From: Kitasatospora sp. MMS16-BH015 | GTDB taxonomy: Bacteria > Actinomycetota > Actinomycetes > Streptomycetales > Streptomycetaceae | Assembly (NCBI RefSeq): GCF_002943525.1 | Contig: NZ_CP025394.1 | Coordinates: 2,666,001 to 2,730,000 of the forward strand | Direction: 5' to 3' | Length of the DNA stretch: 64,000 bases | In this document: in pieces, positions 58,505 through 64,000 of the stretch | Layout of the letters: each line of letters begins with the position of its first letter | Numbering within the stretch: the first letter of the stretch is position 1 | Made by a program: the position numbers and the translations under genes | The notes under the pieces: model-generated | Seen by the model: the letters and a program-made list of their open reading frames with translations, nothing else | Database searches by the model: none | What the model was told of the DNA's origin: nothing

Positions 58505-59500
58505 TCAGTACTGCCGGGCGCCGGAGCGGGCCGCGCGGGCGACCGCGACGACGCAGCGTTCGAGGGCGAACGCCGGGTCGTCGGAACCGCCCTTGACGGC
58601 GGCGTCGGCCTGGGCGATGGCGGTGAGGGCGGTGGCGACCGCATCGCCCGTCCACCCACGCATCTGCTGGCGGACCCGGTCGACCTTCCAGGGCGGCATG
58701 CCGAGCTCGCGGGCCAGGTCGCCCGGTCGCATGTTGCGGCCGGCGGTGGCGAGGCGGCCGATGCTGCGGACGCCGGAGGCCAGGGCGTAGGTGATGCCGG
58801 TGGGCGGCTGGCCGACAGCGAGGGCCCAGCGCAGGCGCTCCAACGCTTCGGCGGCGCGGCCGGTCACGGCGAGATCGGCCACCTCGAAGCCGGTGGCCTC
58901 GGCACGGCCGGAGTAGTAGCGGGCCACCACCGACTCGTCGATCGTGCCCTCGACGTCGGAGGTGAGCTGGCTGCAGGCCGCCGCGAGCTCGCGCAGATCG
59001 CCGCCGAGCGCGTCGAGCAGGGCCTGGCAGGCCTCCTGGGTGGCCGAGCGGCCCAGCGTGCGGAACTCGCCCTTGATGAAGGACAGCCGCTCGCCCGCCT
59101 TGGTCATCTTGGCGCAAGTCACCTCGCGTCCGCCGAGCTTGCGGCCCGCGTCCAGCAGGCCCTTGCCCTTGGCGCCACCGGCGTGCACCAGCACCATGAT
59201 GACCTCCTCGGCGGGGGCCTCCAGGTACGCCTTGACCTCCTTGACCGAATCGGCCGAGAGATCCTGCGCAGCCCGGACCACGATCACCTTCCGCTCGGCG
59301 AAGAGCGAAGGCGTCGTCAACTCGGCCAGACCGCCTGGCTGGAGCGCACCGGGCGCGAGATCCCGCACGTCGGTCTCCGGATCCGCCGCCCTCGCGGCGG
59401 CCACCACCTGGGCGACCGCGCGGTCGAGCAGCAGCTCCTCCTGGCCGACCGCGAGGGTCAGCGGGGCGAGCAGGTCGTCGGGTGCACTCTTCCTGGCCAT
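58505..59500 (-). CDS. holA: DNA polymerase III delta subunit
   Basis: Clamp-loader subunit that opens the beta sliding clamp, 331 aa. It begins ARKSAPDDLLAPLTLAVGQE with EELLLDRAVAQVV, has SLFAERKVIVVRAAQDLSAD, FIKGEFRTLGRSA and a C-terminal collar region with SDDPAFALERCVVAVARAA; typical of the actinobacterial HolA family. ATG 59500 (a GTG one codon upstream is possible); the ribosome binding site is weak. In relatives the gene lies directly downstream of comEC; here about 2.5 kb on the opposite strand separates them. Confidence 0.95.
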   Translation of the reverse strand: MARKSAPDDLLAPLTLAVGQEELLLDRAVAQVVAAARAADPETDVRDLAPGALQPGGLAELTTPSLFAERKVIVVRAAQDLSADSVKEVKAYLEAPAEEVIMVLVHAGGAKGKGLLDAGRKLGGREVTCAKMTKAGERLSFIKGEFRTLGRSATQEACQALLDALGGDLRELAAACSQLTSDVEGTIDESVVARYYSGRAEATGFEVADLAVTGRAAEALERLRWALAVGQPPTGITYALASGVRSIGRLATAGRNMRPGDLARELGMPPWKVDRVRQQMRGWTGDAVATALTAIAQADAAVKGGSDDPAFALERCVVAVARAARSGARQY

Positions 59501-59724
59501 CACCTACCAGGATCGCACGGGCCGCCGACACCTCCGGCCCGAGCCGTACCCGACCGGGGTCGGCTGAGTCCGGCTGAGCCGCGCTGCGTCCGACCGTGCC
59601 CGGCCGGGCGGGCCCAGCCGCACCCGCCCGGACCCGACTGGACCCGACCGGACCCGGCTCGGGCATGATCCCCGGACCCAGGGGTGGTTACCGAACCGTA
59701 CGGACGTTCTGGAGAATAGGGACC

Positions 59725-59988
59725 GTGACCACGAACTACTCCCGTCAACTGCTCGTCATGCCCGACCGCGACACCGCCGAGACCGCGATGGAGGAGCTCT
59801 CCGCCCGCCGTCCGGACCTGGGTGAGGTCGAACTCGTCCGCGACTCCCTCGCCGGGGAGGACGACGCCGAGGACGCCCAGTGGCTGGTCGTCCTGGAAGC
59901 CCCCGAGGAGGGCGGCTGGACCACGGAACAGCTGGCCGACCTCGACGCCTTCACCGCCGAGCACGACGGCTGGCGCGAAGAGGACTGA
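59725..59988 (+). CDS. Small acidic hypothetical protein
   Basis: 87 aa, strongly acidic (VTTNYSRQLLVMPDRDTAET, then GWTTEQLADLDAFTAEHDGW and REED). No recognised family. The GTG at 59725 follows GGAG at about 10 nt and AGGG closer; a longer frame upstream is Pro/Gly-rich and lacks a site. It is the first gene of a plus-strand island with merR. Confidence 0.7.
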   Translation: MTTNYSRQLLVMPDRDTAETAMEELSARRPDLGEVELVRDSLAGEDDAEDAQWLVVLEAPEEGGWTTEQLADLDAFTAEHDGWREED

Positions 59989-60079
59989 CCACTCGACCGG
60001 CCGGGGCCACACCCACACTGGTACGCCGCCCCGGCCGACCCACTCACCCGTACAGTGGACAGGCCCCAGGGAGGTACGT

Positions 60080-61213
60080 GTGTTGTCACCCGACGGCACG
60101 GCGCCGGTCACCGCGTCAGCCGATCCCACTGCCCTTCCCTCCTCACGTTCCGCCCCCTTGCCCGCGAGCTCTGGCTCTGGCTCTGGCTCTGGCTGTAGCT
60201 CTGGCCCGGACGCCGGCTCCGGCTCCGGCTGGCTGGACGAGCCCTCCTTCGCCCCGCTGTCCCACTCCCCCGGGCCGGCCTCCCCGGACGGGCGTTGGAG
60301 CATCGGCGAACTCGCCGAACACGCGAACGTCACGGTGAAGACCGTCCGTTACTACTCCGACAGCGGCCTGCTGCCGGAAGCCGGGCGCAGCAGCGGTGGC
60401 CACCGCCGGTACGGGGCCGAGGCGCTGGAACGGCTCCGGCTGATCCGCTCCCTCCGGACGCTCGACCTACCGGTCACCGAGGTGGAGCGGGTACTGGACC
60501 GCGAGGACGCCCTGGAGGACGTCATCGCCGGCCAACTGCGCCAGCTCGGCTCCCAACTAGCCGCCCTCCGCTGGCGCGAGGCCGCGCTCCAGTTGCTCCA
60601 CGACTGCACTCCCGAGGAACGCGCCGACCGCCTTCGGCTGATCGGTGCCGTGAGCAGCCCGCCCAGCACCGATGCGATGGCCCGCTTCTGGCGGCTGGTG
60701 CTGCCACCACGGCTGCCGGCCCGGCTGGTCTCCGCCATCATCGAGGCAGCGGTGCCGCAGCCGCCCGACGACCCGTCCCCCACTCAGGTGCTGGCCTTCG
60801 CCCGACTGCACGCCCTGACCGAGGCTGCGCGCCCAGACCTCTGCCGCCCGGGGCCCACCCGACCGTACGAGGGCCTGCACCCAGCCCTGCTCTACGACGG
60901 CCTCGCCGAGGCGTACGCACTCGCCTCCGCCGAACTCGCCGCCGGCCGCCCGCCTCGACCTGGCCAAGCCCTCGACTGCTTCGTCGCCGCACATGCCGCC
61001 GCCCACGAGTCCAAGGACTCCCCGAGCTTCCGCCGTCGACTCACCCCGACCCTGCTCCAGGCGGTGGACCCGCTGATGGCCCGCTACTGGAACCTGGCCG
61101 CCACCGTCACCCCGCAGGAGACCACCATGGGCTCCTCCCACACCTGGCTGCTCGCCGCCCTGACCGGCCACCCGGAGCCCCGGGACAACATCGAGGCACC
61201 GACCGGCTCCTGA
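60080..61213 (+). CDS. MerR-family regulator
   Basis: 377-aa regulator. A disordered Ser/Gly-rich N-terminus (1-75) includes a SGSGSGSG stretch from a GCTCTG microsatellite. It is followed by the MerR helix-turn-helix (about 75-145): WSIGELAEHANVTVKTVRYY, SDSGLLPEAGRSSGGHRRYG. A coiled-coil dimerisation helix (LRQLGSQLAALRWREAALQL) and a long helical C-terminal effector domain (about 200-377) of unknown ligand follow. GTG 60080 lies 5 nt after AGGGAGG. Target genes are not obvious; neighbours are a hypothetical and a GNAT. Confidence 0.88.
   Translation: MLSPDGTAPVTASADPTALPSSRSAPLPASSGSGSGSGCSSGPDAGSGSGWLDEPSFAPLSHSPGPASPDGRWSIGELAEHANVTVKTVRYYSDSGLLPEAGRSSGGHRRYGAEALERLRLIRSLRTLDLPVTEVERVLDREDALEDVIAGQLRQLGSQLAALRWREAALQLLHDCTPEERADRLRLIGAVSSPPSTDAMARFWRLVLPPRLPARLVSAIIEAAVPQPPDDPSPTQVLAFARLHALTEAARPDLCRPGPTRPYEGLHPALLYDGLAEAYALASAELAAGRPPRPGQALDCFVAAHAAAHESKDSPSFRRRLTPTLLQAVDPLMARYWNLAATVTPQETTMGSSHTWLLAALTGHPEPRDNIEAPTGS
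60167..60206. repeat. GCTCTG microsatellite in merR
   Basis: Four copies of the hexamer GCTCTG, then a diverged copy, encoding a (Ser-Gly)n tail. The unit keeps frame when copy number changes. Confidence 0.7.
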
Positions 61214-61263
61214 CCTCAGGCTTCCTGCGAGCAGCCGCTGACGATCGGTGCAGCGTGAACTGC

Positions 61264-61890
61264 TCAGGCCATGGCGGAGATCCGGGCGAAGCGCTCGGGG
61301 TCGCGTATGCCGACGCAGTCGTGGAGCCAGAAAGGTTCGGAGTAGACGAAGGTGCCGGTCATCCAGGGCTCGTAGGAGTCGAGCCGGGCGACCTGGAACG
61401 CCGGGTCCGGCATGCGGAGGGAGGGCGCGCGGAAGCCGCTGCTGCCGGCACGCTCGAACCCTCGGGAACCGTAGTAGTGCGGCGAACCTTCCACGAATAC
61501 CAGAGGCACGCCTTGGTCTTCGGCGGCACGAAGGGCCGCGGCCACCAAGGCAGTGCCGAGACCTTGCCCTTGCCAGTCCGGGTGGACACCGAGCGGGGAG
61601 AGGCTGAGTACGTCGACCAGCCTGGTCTGGGCGTCCAACCGGCAAGCGCTGAGCATGACGTGACCGACCACCTCACCGGCCTGCTCCGCCACCAGCGAGA
61701 TCGGAGAGATAGCAGCCGGCGCGGCACGCAGGCTTTCGACCAGCGCCGGAACGCTCTCCGAGTCGCCGAAGGCAAGGGCATGCAGCCGGCTCACAGCCCC
61801 GTGGTCGGCAGGCCGCTCGGGCCTGATCTCGTGCGCAGGGGTCGGCGTGGTTGTCGACCTCAATGTCATGGGCGGCAGAGTAAGCGGCAA
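61264..61890 (-). CDS. GNAT-family N-acetyltransferase (YhbS-like)
   Basis: 208 aa. It has HEIRPERPADHGAVSRLHAL, then VGHVMLSACRLDAQT, LSLSPLGVHPDWQGQGLGTA (the Q/RxxGxG/A acetyl-CoA loop is QGQGLGTA), and FVEGSPHYYGSRGFERAGSS, which match YhbS-like acetyltransferases. The start is probably TTG 61890, since AGGAGG lies 8 nt upstream; ATG 61869 lacks a site. Convergent with merR. Substrate unknown. Confidence 0.9.
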   Translation of the reverse strand: MPLTLPPMTLRSTTTPTPAHEIRPERPADHGAVSRLHALAFGDSESVPALVESLRAAPAAISPISLVAEQAGEVVGHVMLSACRLDAQTRLVDVLSLSPLGVHPDWQGQGLGTALVAAALRAAEDQGVPLVFVEGSPHYYGSRGFERAGSSGFRAPSLRMPDPAFQVARLDSYEPWMTGTFVYSEPFWLHDCVGIRDPERFARISAMA

Positions 61891-61993
61891 CTCTCCTACC
61901 TCCTAACGAATTTCGAAGGGCTGGGAAGGTGCGGGTTGCTCGGCGCAGGTGCGTCCAGAAGTGGTGGGTGGTGGGCCCCGGGGGGGAGTGACG

Positions 61994-64000
61994 TCAGAGG
62001 GCTACGTCAGGGGGGCGGGGTCGTGGGGGCGAGCCGTGGGGGTGTTGCGGCCGTGGAGTGGGGCGAGATGGGCGAGGCATGGGCGGGGAGCGAGCCGGTG
62101 CGCCGGCCAGGTGGCGGTGGGGGTGAGTGGCCGCGCGGAGGGTGCTGGAGCCACCGAGTACGGCGATGTCTCCCGCGCGGTCGGTCCGGAGCACGGTGGC
62201 GCCCAGCGCACGTAGGTGGTCGAGCGTCTGCGAGGACGGATGGCCGTAGGTGTTGCCTTCGCCGCAGGAGATCAGAGCCAGCCTGGGGTTGAGATCGGCG
62301 GCGAGCTCCCAGTCTTGGCTCGCCGAACCGTGGTGCGCCACCTTGAGGACATCCACTGAGGGCGGCCGGACACTCCCCCGGAGGGCGGCCTGAGCCGGGG
62401 CCTCGAGGTCACCGAGCAGAGCCAGTCGCAACGGATCCGCCGGGGGGCCTACGGTGGCGAGCAGGGTCACGCTCGCGTTGTTGGCCCCCGTGGCGACCCC
62501 GGTGGGATGAGCCTCCGGCCAGAGCACCTCCCAGGACAACTCCTTCCCAGCACTGCGGTGTTCGCCTTGGGCGGCCCGGACCACCGGGACGTGGGCGGCG
62601 GTGGCCCAGCCTTGCACTCGGGCCTGCTCCCCCACCGGTCCTTCCGGTGCAGTGACTTGGAGCGCGCCGACGGTCCGCCCGCGCAGCACTCCGGGCAGCC
62701 CTTCGGCGTGGTCGGCATGGAAGTGGGACAGGATCACCAACGGCACCCGGCTGACGCCAAGCGACCGCAGACAGGTATCTGCGGCACGCGGATCGGGACC
62801 GGCGTCGATGACGACTGCGGCATCGCTTGACGCTCCGTCCAGCGCGGCGACCGGGAGCACCGTCATGTCGCCTTGGCCGACGTCGCACATGACCAACCGC
62901 CAGCCGGCGGGCGGCCAACCAGTGGCGATCCGGGTGAGGAGAGGCGGGCGGAGCAGGACGGCGACCAGGACCGAGGTCGCGGTGGTGATGAGGGCGACGG
63001 GCGCGAGTCGGATCCGACGACGGGAAGGGGGATGGGGGTGGGGACGGGAAGCGGGGTGGCGATGCGAACGGGGGCCAGTGTGGGGTGGGCTCGATGCGCT
63101 GGAGCGCGAGTTCGGGCTTGGGCGGGAGCTGGCATCGCGGTGGCTGAGGAAGGCCCGGAGGAGAACACGGTTGCCGGGGCTGAGTGGGCGGGTCGACCAG
63201 ACGAGGGCAACCGTGGCTACTGCGAGCAGCGCCGCACCGAAGATGCCTGCCGGGAGGTCGAGTTGAGCACCGGGGAGAGCAGCGCCGCGTCGGGCCACTG
63301 CGGTCAGCCATGCGGTGGGGAGGGCTGCGAGATCGGCGAGGACGCGGGCTGCAACTGGTGAGAACGGGGCGACTGCGAGGGTGGCGAACCCGAGCAGCGT
63401 GGCCGGGGCCACGGCTGCTTCCGCGAGTACGTTGCACGGGATCGCGACCAGGCTGACCCGAGGGGCGAGCAACACCGTGACCGGCGCGCAGAGTGCCTGA
63501 GCAGCGGCCGTAGCCGCGACGGCGGAGGCCAGGTGGTGAGGCCAGCGACGGGCCAGCAGCGCCGCCTGCCAGGGCGGGCCGAGCGTGAGGAGACCGGTGG
63601 TGGCCAGCGCGGAGAGCAGGAATCCGTAGGAACGGGAGAGGGCCGGGTCGAGCAGGACCAGGGTGAGGACCGCAGCGGACAAGGCGGTGAGGGCCCGGCG
63701 AGGACGGCCCGTGGCCAGGGCGAGCAGACCGATCAGCCCAGTGGCGGCAGCCCGGAGCACGCTCGGATCGGGTCGGCAGATGGTCACGAAGGCGAGGGTG
63801 AAGGCCGTACCGAGGAGGGCGGTGGTGCGGAGTGAGAGGCCGAGGAAACCGGCCAGACCCGACCGTCGCGGGAGTTCAGTAGCGGGAGCAGGAGTGCGGC
63901 CAGGAGCTGCTGTAGGGATGAGAGGTGGCGTTGGGGTGGGAGGTGACGTTGGGGTGGGAGTGGGAGCGTGGTGGGTGGTCGTGGAGGCCAAGTTGACGGT
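61994..64000 (-). CDS. comEC: ComEC/Rec2-type DNA-import channel (5' end beyond window)
   Basis: Membrane protein of about 670 visible residues; the frame is still open at the right edge, so the N-terminus (probably another 100-250 residues) lies outside. It has a multi-helix Competence domain (about 35-290 of the visible part), an Arg/His/Pro-rich linker (SHRDASSRPSPNSRSSASSP), more helices, and a C-terminal MBL domain with LVMCDVGQGDMTVL, LSHFHADHAEGLPG and LKVAHHGSASQDWELAADLN. Zinc-binding HxHxDH is present, so the nuclease-like domain may be active. The Pro-rich C-terminal tail is long. The role in DNA uptake is established in naturally competent bacteria and unproven in Streptomyces. 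Confidence 0.92.
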   Translation of the reverse strand, partial: TVNLASTTTHHAPTPTPTSPPTPTPPLIPTAAPGRTPAPATELPRRSGLAGFLGLSLRTTALLGTAFTLAFVTICRPDPSVLRAAATGLIGLLALATGRPRRALTALSAAVLTLVLLDPALSRSYGFLLSALATTGLLTLGPPWQAALLARRWPHHLASAVAATAAAQALCAPVTVLLAPRVSLVAIPCNVLAEAAVAPATLLGFATLAVAPFSPVAARVLADLAALPTAWLTAVARRGAALPGAQLDLPAGIFGAALLAVATVALVWSTRPLSPGNRVLLRAFLSHRDASSRPSPNSRSSASSPPHTGPRSHRHPASRPHPHPPSRRRIRLAPVALITTATSVLVAVLLRPPLLTRIATGWPPAGWRLVMCDVGQGDMTVLPVAALDGASSDAAVVIDAGPDPRAADTCLRSLGVSRVPLVILSHFHADHAEGLPGVLRGRTVGALQVTAPEGPVGEQARVQGWATAAHVPVVRAAQGEHRSAGKELSWEVLWPEAHPTGVATGANNASVTLLATVGPPADPLRLALLGDLEAPAQAALRGSVRPPSVDVLKVAHHGSASQDWELAADLNPRLALISCGEGNTYGHPSSQTLDHLRALGATVLRTDRAGDIAVLGGSSTLRAATHPHRHLAGAPARSPPMPRPSRPTPRPQHPHGSPPRPRPPDVAL

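Noticed and set aside
61994..64000. Start of comEC at 63991
   Set aside because: The TTG there has no ribosome binding site and the frame is open to the window edge; ComEC proteins are longer, so the gene is truncated by the window.

Overview
The window is high-GC actinobacterial chromosome of the Streptomyces/Kitasatospora type. The evidence is strong third-position G/C bias, frequent GTG and TTG starts, a Zur-controlled znuACB-zur operon, a leuA leader with leucine codons, an hrcA-dnaJ operon with a CIRCE element, a tricorn protease, and the order era...ybeY-phoH...dnaJ-hrcA...hemW...lepA-rpsT...holA...comEC. It is a housekeeping core region with small accessory cassettes. I see no rRNA or tRNA gene, CRISPR array, insertion sequence, phage or biosynthetic cluster.

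Layout. 0.4-5 kb: a GNAT acetyltransferase, a secreted Sa/barnase-type RNase and pyruvate phosphate dikinase. 5-14.6 kb: a Dus tRNA-dihydrouridine synthase with an unusual low-complexity N-terminus, a three-gene sensor kinase/response regulator/DUF4097 operon, an XRE regulator divergent from a DHA2 drug exporter, and a NADAR-family protein. 14.7-24.6 kb: glycyl-tRNA synthetase, zinc uptake znuA-znuC-znuB with its repressor zur, uppS-recO, a TerB-like protein, and leuA preceded by a 15-codon leucine leader peptide not previously listed as a long reading frame. 24.7-33.9 kb: a protealysin-like M4 protease with its probable emfourin inhibitor, era, a cytidine-deaminase-like protein without catalytic residues, several small proteins, CNNM/CorC-ybeY-phoH, RNase Z, a HIT protein and an MBL-fold hydrolase. 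34-48 kb: tricorn protease, rsmE, dnaJ, hrcA, then htpX-pspAB-BtrH-like-DUF3097 on the plus strand, a Uma2 protein, hemW and an acyl-CoA ligase. 48.3-54.1 kb: a heterodimeric ABC exporter, and an MFS transporter divergent from a MarR regulator. 54.2-64 kb: lepA, a monooxygenase-fold protein, rpsT, an anchored unknown, holA, a MerR regulator, a second GNAT, and comEC, which runs off the right edge.

How the genes work together. Zinc homeostasis is a self-contained feedback unit: a 37-bp Zur palindrome lies over the znuA promoter and start, and zur is probably co-transcribed. Heat-shock control is the hrcA-dnaJ unit under a perfect CIRCE. Leucine synthesis is probably controlled by attenuation. 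Envelope or drug response is represented by four regulator/effector pairs (sensor kinase operon, XRE/MFS, MarR/MFS, htpX/pspAB). RNA and ribosome maintenance is spread across era, ybeY, rnz, rsmE, lepA, rpsT, dus and glyS.

The most interesting signals are the leucine leader and attenuator, the protease/inhibitor pair, a dispersed inverted-repeat element found four times (two copies share a nested hairpin with a conserved 12-nt loop, and one copy encodes the end of a transporter), and several perfect palindromes in divergent promoters. Starts were chosen from visible ribosome binding sites, family N-termini or -10 boxes. Where none was decisive this is said in the entry.
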